In this document: piece by piece, positions 6,234 through 13,257 of the stretch | How the letters are laid out: each line of letters starts with the position of its first letter | How positions within the stretch are numbered: position 1 is the first letter of the stretch | NCBI RefSeq assembly: GCF_018336475.1 | Contig: NZ_CP048741.1 | Span: 447,847-461,103 of the forward strand | DNA from: Romboutsia sp. 13368 | GTDB lineage: Bacteria > Bacillota > Clostridia > Peptostreptococcales > Peptostreptococcaceae | Reading direction: 5' to 3' | DNA: 13,257 nucleotides | The notes under the pieces: model-generated | The model's input: the letters and a program-made list of their open reading frames with translations, nothing else | Databases searched by the model: none | Told to the model about the DNA's origin: nothing | Program-made: the position numbers and the translations under genes

Positions 6234-6722
6234 ATGAAAAAGGTTTTACTTTGTCTTTTAGGAATTTTACTAGTAATAGTTGAAATGAGTATTACTAATT
6301 ATATAGACATATTTGATGTAAGTTTTAATTTAATTATAATTTACATTACTATAATATCACTTTACTTGGATAAAACAGAGGCGAGTATAATAGGTGCTAT
6401 AATAGGCATTGTAAAAGATATAGCTGTAGGTGGAATATTTGGTGTTAATGCATTAATTTTATTTACAGTAGGATACGGAATAAGCTTGTTAAAAAATGAA
6501 ATATACAAAGAAAGCAACATTACTATCTTTGCATTAGTTTTTATTACAAGTTTATTTAACTCTGTAGTAAATATGGTTACTGTAATGGCTGTTTATAATA
6601 CTTATGGTATATTAAAATTACTTATGAGAGGTATATTAATACTACCTTTGATTAATTCAACCTTAAGTATATTATTATATAACATATTTAAAGCATCCAT
6701 ATTGAAACTTAAAGAAGATTAG
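6234..6722 (+). CDS. mreD: MreD, rod shape-determining membrane protein
   Basis: This is a 162-residue, strongly hydrophobic protein with five or six predicted membrane helices, of normal MreD length. Typical features are the early VSFNLIIIYITIISLY segment, the EASIIGAIIGIVKDIAVGG loop (family pattern G…G…Dxxxg) and the GVNALILFTVGYGI helix. The start is ATG 6234, 7 nt after AAAGGTGAT; a GTG at 6222 in the same frame lies inside that ribosome site and is unlikely. It sits 14 nt after mreC and 11 nt before the PBP2 gene. MreD is a poorly understood member of the elongasome. The call rests on hydropathy, short motifs and position. Confidence 0.9.
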   Translation: MKKVLLCLLGILLVIVEMSITNYIDIFDVSFNLIIIYITIISLYLDKTEASIIGAIIGIVKDIAVGGIFGVNALILFTVGYGISLLKNEIYKESNITIFALVFITSLFNSVVNMVTVMAVYNTYGILKLLMRGILILPLINSTLSILLYNIFKASILKLKED

Positions 6723-6733
6723 TTGGTGATTTA

Positions 6734-9700
6734 ATGGAAGATAAGAAAAAAGTAGATAGATTATCTATAATAAGAAATCTTATAATTATAGCATTTGTTT
6801 TTATATTTGCAAAAATATTATATATAACAACCTTTAAGTACGAGCATTATACTGAATTAGCTGAAAATAAAACATATAAGGAGCTTGTAATTAAAGCACC
6901 TAGAGGTGAAATTAGAGATAGATATGGAAGATTACTTGCAGGAAATAAAAACTTATTTACGGTTCAAGTATCTGGTGATGGAATAAAAAAAACAGACTCA
7001 AATGGAAACTCTATGGCAAATGATATATGTTTAAGATTGATAAATTTATTAGAAAAAAATAAAGAAGAATATGTAGATGAGTTTCCTATATACATAGAAA
7101 AGGGAAAGTATTACTATACATTTGATAAAAATATAAGAGAATATAAAGAAAATAATGAAATACCTCAGGAATTAGATGCTAAAGAAAGTTTTTATTATTT
7201 AGTTGATAAGTTAATATCTGAAGGGACACTATCTGAGGATGATAGAAATTTAGAACCAAGTAAACTGCAAAAAAAATTAAATGAAAATGCATATTATCCT
7301 CCTATTCTAGTTAGTAAATGGTTATTTACAGAAGAAAAAAATAAACAAGACTGGTTAGAAAGTTATAATATAAAAGATACTAACATAACTGCAAAAAAGG
7401 CTTTTAATGAAATAAGAAATAGCAAAAGTTATCAAATTGATAAAAAATTAAGTGATTTAGAAGCAAGAAAAATATTAGTAGTAAGAGATCTTATAAAGTC
7501 TCAAGGATATTCTCAGTATAACCCAGTTACTATAGCTAAAGATATAAGTGAAAATACTATATCTCAGCTTGAAGAAAGTGCTATAAATTTACCTGGAGTA
7601 TCAGTAGCAGTAGAACCAGTTAGGTATTATCCTAATACAACTCTGGCATCTCATATAATAGGTCATATGGGAAAAATGCCATCTGGACAGGAAGAAGAGT
7701 ACCTTAATAGAGAAGAAGGAAAAACTTATTCTAAAGGAGATACTGTAGGTATATCAGGTATAGAAAACAGCTATGAGGAACAACTTCGTGGAATTGATGG
7801 ATATAAAAGAGTACAAGTTGATGCATTAGGAAGAATAACTAAGGAGTTAGATGTATCAGAGCCAGAGTCAGGAGATACAGTATATCTTAGTATAGATAAA
7901 GATTTGCAGGAAGATACAGAAAATGCACTAAAAGGAGTATTACAAGCACTTAAAGTTGGAGGAACGTATAAGAGTAAATATGGAGATAAAACTTTTTCAA
8001 GTCCAGCTAAAAATGCTGAATCAGGTGCAGTTATAGCTATAGATGTTAAGACAGGAGATGTTTTATCTATGGCGAGTTATCCTAATTATGATCCAAATAA
8101 ATTTGTTAATGGAATTTCTTATGAGGATTACGAAGATTTACAGCCTAAAAATAAAAATGATGTTTTAGCTGCTAATCCTCAAGTTAACTTAGCTACGCAA
8201 GGGGTATTCCAACCAGGATCTACATTCAAAATGGTAACTGGAATGGCGGCTATAGACCAAGGTTTAAGTCCTAATTATGCAATACAAGATACTGGAGTAA
8301 TTAGATTAGGTGGACCTAAAAGTAGACCATTTGCAGACTTAATATGGCATAAATCTAGAAGTAATCATGGATATACAGATTTATATAAAGCAATACAAGA
8401 ATCTTGTAATATATATTTCTATACTATAGGTTCAGGTAAAAATTATACAGGAGGTAAAGATCCAGATGTTAAGGTTGGAGCTAAAGGTATAATTGAATAT
8501 GCTAAGAAGTTTGGACTTGATGAGTATACAGGTTTAAATGAAGAAATAGATGAAAGAAAAGGTAGTGTTCCTAATATGGAATCTAAACTTAAATCGACAA
8601 AGGCTTTATTAAGGAGCTACCTTACAAAGGAAATGGCAAATGATTTTACAGATATAACTAAATCTAAAAATCCTGATGAATATGAAAAAAGAATAGACGA
8701 AATAGTATCTTGGGCAGATGAAACCAAAACGGTAGGTAGAGTTGAGGCTATGGAAAGACTTACTAATATGAAAGTTAAAGAAGATAGAGTAGAAACCTTA
8801 GCAGATAATATTGTATTTAGTTATTTAAATTTTGCTAAGTGGAGTACAGCTGATACTTTTAATATTTCAATAGGCCAAGGAGAAAATCAATATACACCTG
8901 CTCAAATGGCAAGATATGTTGCTGCTATAGGTAATGGAGGAAAACTTCTAGAACTATCTGTAGTAGATAGGGTTATTTCAAGTGATTATGATTCTGTAGA
9001 AATAGATGAAAATAAAGTAGAAGAAATAGACTTTAATGATAAAGAAAAGCTAAAAGATTTAATTGAAGGTATGAAAAGAGTTTGTACAGAAGGTTCAGCT
9101 AAAGGTATATTTGGACCTAATTACCCAATAAGCGTAGCAGCTAAAACTGGTACGGCAGAAAAAAGTGGTAAGATACCTACAGACAATGAAGTTGAATACT
9201 TAAAGAGTCATATGGCATCTTATGGAGTTTCTACAGAGGAAGCTGTTAATCTTGCTGAAAAGCTTAAGAAAGAAAGAGAAGAAGAGTTAACTATAGAAAG
9301 AATAAATGAAATAAAAGAAGAATTAAAAAGAAAAGATTTAGAAGAAGAAGAAAGAAAGTCTTTAGAAGAAGAACTAGAAGATGGTGTTAATGTTAAATTA
9401 GAAGATACTGATAAAGTAAATTCATCATATTTAAGAAAAGCAATAAAAGAATTAAATCCTAATATAACTGATGACACAATAGATTCTTTTAAAGAAAGTT
9501 ACAAGTCGTTTTCTTGGTCTGTAGCTCTTGCACCAGCAGATGATCCGGAAATTGCAGTAGTTGCAATGATACCACAAGGGGAAAGTAGTAGTAATGCAAT
9601 GTTACTTATTAGAGAAGTATTAGGATCATATTTTGATTTAGCTAAGAATAAAGTTGAAAAAGATAATAAAAGTGATGAAAATACTGATATAATAAAAGAA

Positions 9701-9736
9701 GAAAACATAAACTTTGTATCACAAATGAAAAAATAA
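6734..9736 (+). CDS. mrdA: Penicillin-binding protein 2, class B transpeptidase of the elongasome
   Basis: PBP2 crosslinks new peptidoglycan during cell elongation, working with RodA. The protein has 1000 residues, well above the 600–750 usual for class B enzymes. It has one N-terminal membrane anchor (about residues 13–32), a dimerisation domain with APRGEIRDRYGRLLAGN, and a transpeptidase domain with STFK (S496 nucleophile, K499), SCN (S557, N559) and KTG (K804–G806). The extra length lies mainly in two places: about 155 residues between SCN and SIGQGENQYTPAQ (712–), and about 120 between KTG and SWSVALAPADDPEIAV (927–). The second is a charged Lys/Glu coiled coil. Both are larger than family norms. 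I recall that the C. difficile homologue is also about 990 residues, so this is probably a lineage trait. The C-terminal tail after GSYFDLAK is short and polar. The start has GGTGAT 3 nt before the ATG. Confidence 0.93.
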   Translation: MEDKKKVDRLSIIRNLIIIAFVFIFAKILYITTFKYEHYTELAENKTYKELVIKAPRGEIRDRYGRLLAGNKNLFTVQVSGDGIKKTDSNGNSMANDICLRLINLLEKNKEEYVDEFPIYIEKGKYYYTFDKNIREYKENNEIPQELDAKESFYYLVDKLISEGTLSEDDRNLEPSKLQKKLNENAYYPPILVSKWLFTEEKNKQDWLESYNIKDTNITAKKAFNEIRNSKSYQIDKKLSDLEARKILVVRDLIKSQGYSQYNPVTIAKDISENTISQLEESAINLPGVSVAVEPVRYYPNTTLASHIIGHMGKMPSGQEEEYLNREEGKTYSKGDTVGISGIENSYEEQLRGIDGYKRVQVDALGRITKELDVSEPESGDTVYLSIDKDLQEDTENALKGVLQALKVGGTYKSKYGDKTFSSPAKNAESGAVIAIDVKTGDVLSMASYPNYDPNKFVNGISYEDYEDLQPKNKNDVLAANPQVNLATQGVFQPGSTFKMVTGMAAIDQGLSPNYAIQDTGVIRLGGPKSRPFADLIWHKSRSNHGYTDLYKAIQESCNIYFYTIGSGKNYTGGKDPDVKVGAKGIIEYAKKFGLDEYTGLNEEIDERKGSVPNMESKLKSTKALLRSYLTKEMANDFTDITKSKNPDEYEKRIDEIVSWADETKTVGRVEAMERLTNMKVKEDRVETLADNIVFSYLNFAKWSTADTFNISIGQGENQYTPAQMARYVAAIGNGGKLLELSVVDRVISSDYDSVEIDENKVEEIDFNDKEKLKDLIEGMKRVCTEGSAKGIFGPNYPISVAAKTGTAEKSGKIPTDNEVEYLKSHMASYGVSTEEAVNLAEKLKKEREEELTIERINEIKEELKRKDLEEEERKSLEEELEDGVNVKLEDTDKVNSSYLRKAIKELNPNITDDTIDSFKESYKSFSWSVALAPADDPEIAVVAMIPQGESSSNAMLLIREVLGSYFDLAKNKVEKDNKSDENTDIIKEENINFVSQMKK

Positions 9737-9770
9737 AAAGGAATTAGAGACTTTTTAAAGAATATATAAA

Positions 9771-9784
9771 AATGATATATCATT
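9771..9784. repeat. 14-bp perfect palindrome just upstream of minC
   Basis: AATGATATATCATT reads the same on both strands and lies 2 nt before the minC ribosome site (GGAGG, 9787–9791), in the 60-nt gap after PBP2. It could be a dimeric repressor site or a small hairpin that affects minC translation. It is AT-rich and may be chance. Confidence 0.35.
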
Positions 9785-9796
9785 CTGGAGGTTGTT

Positions 9797-10477
9797 ATGT
9801 CTTTGAATGAATTTACAACTAGTGAACTAGTAGAATTTAAAGGTAGTAAAAAAGGTATAATTGTAAACATCAAAAGTAAGGCAACTTTTGATGAAATAAA
9901 AAGTAGTATAATAAATAAGTTAGAGGCATCTATTGGTTTTTTTAATGGGGCTAAAATTTGTTCTATAAACTGTGATTATTTAACTGATATACAGATTATG
10001 ATGTTAAAAGATGATATATCATCAAGATTTGATGTTGAGTTTATTGAAGAAGCCAATATAAAAAAATCTACAAGTTTTCAAACTAAATATGTAAACAATC
10101 TAAGGTCAGGCGAAAACATAGAGTTTGATGGAGATATAATTGTAATGACAGATATGAAATCAGGCTCTCAAGTAAGTTCTACTTGTAATGTTGTAGTGAT
10201 GGGGGATGTAAGTTCAGGTGCTAGAGTAGTAGCAAATGGAAATGTAATAGTTATGGGTTCTGTTTTAGGATTTATTCATGCTGGAGCAAATGGAAATGAA
10301 AATGCATATGCAGTAGCAGGAAATCTAAATCCTAAAGTATTACAGATAGCTAAAAATATTGCTGAAGCACCAGACGATGAAACTTATGAAAATAATAAGC
10401 AAAATGGACCAGAAATAGCTTTTGTAAGTAATGGAACAATGGTTGTAGAAAATTACTTACCCAAAACAATAAAATAA
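9797..10477 (+). CDS. minC: MinC, septum site-determining protein
   Basis: MinC blocks FtsZ ring assembly away from midcell once MinD recruits it to the membrane. The protein has 226 residues, normal length. The N-terminal domain (about 1–100) is weakly conserved, as usual. The C-terminal β-helix domain starts at NLRSGENIEFDGDIIVM and has the diagnostic GNVIVMGSVLGFIHAGANG with NENAYAVAG. The ATG has GGAGG 5 nt upstream. The gene sits 60 nt after PBP2 and 30 nt before minD, so it may be on the same transcript as the mre genes. Confidence 0.93.
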   Translation: MSLNEFTTSELVEFKGSKKGIIVNIKSKATFDEIKSSIINKLEASIGFFNGAKICSINCDYLTDIQIMMLKDDISSRFDVEFIEEANIKKSTSFQTKYVNNLRSGENIEFDGDIIVMTDMKSGSQVSSTCNVVVMGDVSSGARVVANGNVIVMGSVLGFIHAGANGNENAYAVAGNLNPKVLQIAKNIAEAPDDETYENNKQNGPEIAFVSNGTMVVENYLPKTIK

Positions 10478-10507
10478 TAAAGTATTAATTAGACAGGGGG
10501 TAGTGTT

Positions 10508-11305
10508 ATGAGTGAAGTTATAGTTATAACATCAGGTAAAGGTGGAGTTGGAAAGACTACTACCGCAGCTAACTTAGGAACTGCACTAAGCTTAGAAAAT
10601 AAAAAAACAGTTATAGTAGATGCAGATATAGGTCTTAGAAACTTAGACGTAGTTATGGGACTTGAAAACAGAATAGTATATGATATAGTTGATGTTGTTG
10701 AAGGAACATGCAGACTTAAACAAGCTTTAATAAAAGATAAAAGATTTGAAAACTTATATCTATTACCTGCAGCTCAAACTAGAGATAAAAATGCAGTTAC
10801 AGTTGAACAAATGCAGGAATTATGTGCTAAACTTAGAGAATCTTTTGATTATATATTAATAGATTGTCCAGCAGGAATCGAGCAAGGTTTCAAAAATGCT
10901 ATAGCAGGTGCTGATAGAGCTATAGTTGTTACTAATCCAGAGGTATCTGCAGTTAGAGATGCTGATAGAATAATAGGATTATTAGAAGCTAATGAAATAA
11001 AGGATATAAGATTAGTTATAAATAGAATACGCCACGATATGGTAAAGCGTGGAGATATGATGAATAAGGAAGATATCATAGAAATATTAGCTATAAAATT
11101 ATTAGGACTAGTTCCTGATGATGAAAGTATAATTGTTTCTACTAATAAAGGAGAGCCTGCTATACTTGATAGTAAATCGCTAGCAGGACAAGCATATAAA
11201 AATATATCGAGAAGAATATTAGGTGATGAAATACCTATGTTAGTATTAGATGAAGAAACTAATATATTTTCTAAAATAAAGAAAATATTAGGTATTGCTA
11301 AATAG
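10508..11305 (+). CDS. minD: MinD, septum site-determining ATPase
   Basis: MinD is a ParA/MinD-family ATPase that dimerises on ATP, binds the membrane and carries MinC. The protein has 265 residues. The deviant Walker A GKGGVGKTT (K11 signature, K16) starts at residue 10. The switch region has DADIGLRNLD (D38, D40), and Walker B-like ILIDCPAGIEQG lies mid-protein. The C-terminal amphipathic membrane-targeting helix NIFSKIKKILGIAK ends the protein. The ribosome site is AGGGGG at 10495–10500. minE follows 17 nt later. Every expected motif is present. Confidence 0.97.
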   Translation: MSEVIVITSGKGGVGKTTTAANLGTALSLENKKTVIVDADIGLRNLDVVMGLENRIVYDIVDVVEGTCRLKQALIKDKRFENLYLLPAAQTRDKNAVTVEQMQELCAKLRESFDYILIDCPAGIEQGFKNAIAGADRAIVVTNPEVSAVRDADRIIGLLEANEIKDIRLVINRIRHDMVKRGDMMNKEDIIEILAIKLLGLVPDDESIIVSTNKGEPAILDSKSLAGQAYKNISRRILGDEIPMLVLDEETNIFSKIKKILGIAK

Positions 11306-11322
11306 TAAAGGGGGATATATCT

Positions 11323-11607
11323 ATGTTAGATTTATTTAAAGTTTTTTCTAACGAATCTAAGACTAGTAAATCTGTAGCAAAAGAAAGATTAAAATTGGTT
11401 TTAGTACATGATAGAGTAGATTGTTCTCCTAAACTTCTAGACATGATAAAAACAGACATTCTTAAAGTTATAGCTAATTATGCTGAGATAGAAGAAGATG
11501 GCCTAGAAATAAAAATGTCTAAGGCTAGAGGAGAAAATGATGATATGCCGGTATCTGCATTAGTTGCAAATATACCGCTAAGAAGTTTAAAAGAGAGAAA
11601 AATGTAA
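11323..11607 (+). CDS. minE: MinE, cell division topological specificity factor
   Basis: The protein has 94 residues. MinE stimulates MinD ATPase activity and drives MinD off the membrane, giving pole-to-pole oscillation in species that have it. The N-terminal LFKVFSN segment resembles the membrane-binding helix; the anti-MinCD contact region KERLKLVLVHDR and the topological domain LLDMIKTDILKVIANYAEI follow. Having minE beside minCD is typical of clostridia, unlike Bacillus, which uses MinJ/DivIVA only. The ribosome site is AGGGGG at 11309–11314. A hairpin terminator follows 5 nt after the stop. Confidence 0.93.
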   Translation: MLDLFKVFSNESKTSKSVAKERLKLVLVHDRVDCSPKLLDMIKTDILKVIANYAEIEEDGLEIKMSKARGENDDMPVSALVANIPLRSLKERKM

Positions 11608-11612
11608 AAATG

Positions 11613-11650
11613 AAGGGGGGGACTGTAATCCCCCTTTATCTTTTTATTGT
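11613..11650 (+). terminator. Intrinsic terminator or attenuator between minE and rodA
   Basis: A run of seven G (11615–11621) faces five C (11630–11634). The arms can pair as AAGGGGG/CCCCCTT or as GGGGGA/TCCCCC with a 6-nt loop. A T-rich tract (TTTATCTTTTTATTG) follows. It is the only G/C-rich hairpin in the window. It lies between minE and rodA with no obvious new promoter after it, so partial read-through into rodA is likely. Confidence 0.75.
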
Positions 11651-11670
11651 TTTAGAAAGACGGTGAAAAT

Positions 11671-12789
11671 ATGGCTGAACGAAAAGCAATGGCTAAATTA
11701 ATAAAACAACTAGATTGGAAACTTATAATTATAGTTCTTTGTATATTTTCTTTTGGGTTGTTGATGTTAAGTAGCGCTACTCATGCAAATGAAACTGGAA
11801 ACTATTTTCAACTTTATAAGCAAGGCTTATCTTTTGGTTTAGGAGTATTAATGTTAATTGGAATATTGTTATTTGATTACAATTTTTTAGGGAAGTATTA
11901 TAAAGGATTGTATATTATCAGTTTAGTATTATTGGTAGTTGTTTTAATACCTGGGATAGGTGCAGAAAGAGGAGGAGCTAGATCTTGGCTAAATTTAGGT
12001 CCTTTAGATTTTCAAACATCTGAAATTGTAAAATTTACATTTGTATTGAGTTATGCTAAGATAGTAGAATCTAAAAAAGGTAAGTTAAATACTTTAAAGG
12101 AGATAGTACCAGTAGTTATTTATGCGCTACCTTTTATAGGGTTATTATTTGCACAGCCAGACTTAGGAACTGCTATAGTTTTTTGTTGTATAATATTAGG
12201 TATGTTATTTACAGCAGGTCTTAGTATTAAGCTTATAAAAAGGGTTGCAATAATAGCTGTAGTATCTTTACCTATAATGTATATGATGATGGCGCCTCAT
12301 CAAAAGCAAAGGATAGAGGCATTCTTAAATCCTGATGATCCAACATTAAAAGGTAATTATCAAGTTATGCAATCTTTAATAGCTATAGGATCTGGAGGCT
12401 TAACAGGTAAAGGTCTTTATAATGGAACTCAAAATCAAGAAGGATTTTTACCTGTACAAGAAAGTGATTTTATATATGCTGTTATAGGTGAAGAATTAGG
12501 TGCTATTGGAATGGGTATTGTAATATTACTTTACGCATTATTCTTACTTAGAATGATAATACTTGCACGAGAGGCGAAAGACTTCTATGGAACGCTTATA
12601 ATTGTTGGTGTTATGAGTATGTTTACTTATCAAATAATTCAAAATATTGGTATGACCGTAGCTGTAATACCTGTAACAGGAGTAACACTTCCTTTTATAA
12701 GTTATGGAGGTAGTTCATTACTTACATCATTAGCAAACTTAGGATTAGTATTAAATGTTGGAATGAGAAGGAAAAAAATAAACTTTTAA
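11671..12789 (+). CDS. rodA: RodA, SEDS-family peptidoglycan glycosyltransferase
   Basis: RodA polymerises glycan strands from lipid II and pairs with PBP2 for lateral-wall growth. The protein has 372 residues and about ten membrane helices. SEDS hallmarks are present: GARSWLNLGPLDFQTSEIVK, AQPDLGTA with the key aspartate D164, GSGGLTGKGLYNGTQ, LPVQESDFIYAVIGEELGAIG, and the closing GVTLPFISYGGSSLLTSL. FtsW and SpoVE are relatives; the PBP2/mre neighbourhood and the lack of an FtsW-type long tail favour RodA. ATG 11671 has GGTGA at 11662–11666, 4 nt away; ATG 11689 is a weaker alternative. mgsA follows 14 nt later. Confidence 0.93.
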   Translation: MAERKAMAKLIKQLDWKLIIIVLCIFSFGLLMLSSATHANETGNYFQLYKQGLSFGLGVLMLIGILLFDYNFLGKYYKGLYIISLVLLVVVLIPGIGAERGGARSWLNLGPLDFQTSEIVKFTFVLSYAKIVESKKGKLNTLKEIVPVVIYALPFIGLLFAQPDLGTAIVFCCIILGMLFTAGLSIKLIKRVAIIAVVSLPIMYMMMAPHQKQRIEAFLNPDDPTLKGNYQVMQSLIAIGSGGLTGKGLYNGTQNQEGFLPVQESDFIYAVIGEELGAIGMGIVILLYALFLLRMIILAREAKDFYGTLIIVGVMSMFTYQIIQNIGMTVAVIPVTGVTLPFISYGGSSLLTSLANLGLVLNVGMRRKKINF

Positions 12790-12803
12790 TTTTGGAGGGG
12801 AAT

Positions 12804-13217
12804 ATGAATATAGCATTAATAGCACACGATGAAATGAAAGATACAATGATAGGTTTTTGTATAGCATATGAAAGAATATTACAAAAATATGGAGTATATG
12901 CTACAGGGACTACAGGGAAGAGAATAATGGATGAAACCTCACTAAATATAAATAGACTTGCATCTGGGCCATTAGGTGGAGATCAACAAATAGGTTCTTT
13001 AATAGTTTCTCAGGATATAGACTTAGTTATATTTTTAAGAGATCCACATACAGCTCAAGCACATGAACCAGATATACAAGCTCTTATAAGATTATGTGAT
13101 GTATATCATGTACCAATAGCTACAAATTTAGCATCAGCTGAAATTTTTATTAATGCATTAAATAGGGGAGAACTTTCTTGGCGAGAGGTTAGAAAAACTA
13201 CTAGTCAAAGAGTTTAG
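12804..13217 (+). CDS. mgsA: Methylglyoxal synthase
   Basis: The enzyme converts dihydroxyacetone phosphate to methylglyoxal and phosphate, a bypass of lower glycolysis that releases phosphate. The protein has 137 residues from ATG 12804, which is preceded by GGAGGGG at 12794–12800; a TTG at 12792 is in frame but lies before that site. Active-site residues match the E. coli enzyme with a constant offset of 11: H8 (IALIAHD), D60 in SGPLGGDQQIG, H87 and D90 in AHEPDIQAL, with a GTTGKR phosphate loop. It is complete. Why it sits after rodA is unclear; I recall the same order in C. difficile. Confidence 0.96.
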   Translation: MNIALIAHDEMKDTMIGFCIAYERILQKYGVYATGTTGKRIMDETSLNINRLASGPLGGDQQIGSLIVSQDIDLVIFLRDPHTAQAHEPDIQALIRLCDVYHVPIATNLASAEIFINALNRGELSWREVRKTTSQRV

Positions 13218-13247
13218 TTAAATATAAATTAAATTTTTTATATTTAA
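13218..13247 (+). terminator. AT-only hairpin after mgsA, possible weak terminator
   Basis: TTAAATATAAA at 13218–13228 is fully complementary to 13237–13247, with an 8-nt loop. The arms have no G or C, and the bases after the stem on the + strand are TTAAAAAGAG rather than a T tract, so termination would be weak. On the opposite strand the stem would be preceded by CTCTTTTTAA. The window ends 10 nt later. Confidence 0.35.
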
Positions 13248-13257
13248 TTAAAAAGAG

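Noticed and set aside
9290..9400. Repetitive AGAAGAA/GAAAGA tract that looks like a tandem repeat
   Set aside because: It is codon repetition from a Lys/Glu coiled coil in PBP2; units are irregular and in frame with the protein.
9220..9873. Reverse-strand open frames at the PBP2 end and minC start
   Set aside because: They are shadows of Lys/Glu-rich coding (poly-Ser/Phe in complement), with no family resemblance and no start signals.
12804..13217. mgsA as a horizontally acquired gene beside the shape operon
   Set aside because: Its base composition and ribosome site match its neighbours, and I recall the same rodA–mgsA order in C. difficile.
1..13257. Defence system, prophage, insertion sequence or CRISPR array
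   Set aside because: No transposase, integrase, nuclease or spaced direct repeat is visible; every coding stretch is explained by housekeeping families.

Overview
The window is AT-rich, tightly packed Firmicutes DNA. Every gene lies on the + strand, and most Shine-Dalgarno sites are of the GGAGG or GGTGAT type. The order rnf – maf – radC – mreBCD – large PBP2 – minCDE – rodA – mgsA, together with the protein sequences, points to a member of the Peptostreptococcaceae (Clostridioides / Paraclostridium / Romboutsia relatives). The family assignment is inference from recalled gene order and sequence style; no search was run.

Region 1 (1–2723) is the 3' part of an rnf operon, which encodes the ion-pumping ferredoxin:NAD+ oxidoreductase. 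It holds the C-terminal part of rnfC, then a short chimeric frame, then intact rnfA and rnfB. The normal order is rnfC-D-G-E-A-B. Here the first ~27 codons of rnfD run in frame into the last ~120 codons of rnfE, so most of rnfD, all of rnfG and the start of rnfE are missing. This is the most notable observation in the window. If real, it removes both covalent-flavin subunits and one cysteine ligand of the intramembrane Fe-S site, so a working Rnf complex would not be expected from this locus. A natural deletion, an engineered deletion and an assembly collapse cannot be told apart from the sequence. A strong intrinsic terminator closes the operon.

Region 2 (2724–11607) begins with a promoter region of about 200 bp. 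A long collinear run of shape and division genes follows: maf (nucleotide pyrophosphatase), radC (JAB-domain protein), mreB/mreC/mreD (elongasome scaffold), a 1000-residue class B PBP2, and minC/minD/minE (division-site placement). Spacings are 11–60 nt, with one overlap (maf/radC), which suggests one long transcript. A G/C-rich hairpin with a T tract after minE marks a terminator or attenuator.

Region 3 (11608–13257) holds rodA (SEDS glycosyltransferase, the partner of PBP2) and mgsA (methylglyoxal synthase), followed by an AT-only hairpin at the window edge.

Together, MreBCD, PBP2 and RodA form the core lateral-wall synthesis machine, and MinCDE restricts FtsZ to midcell. Apart from the rnf rearrangement this is ordinary housekeeping DNA. 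I see no tRNA, rRNA, insertion sequence, CRISPR array, defence system or phage gene, and no gene-free stretch longer than about 200 nt. I did not find a new biological system.
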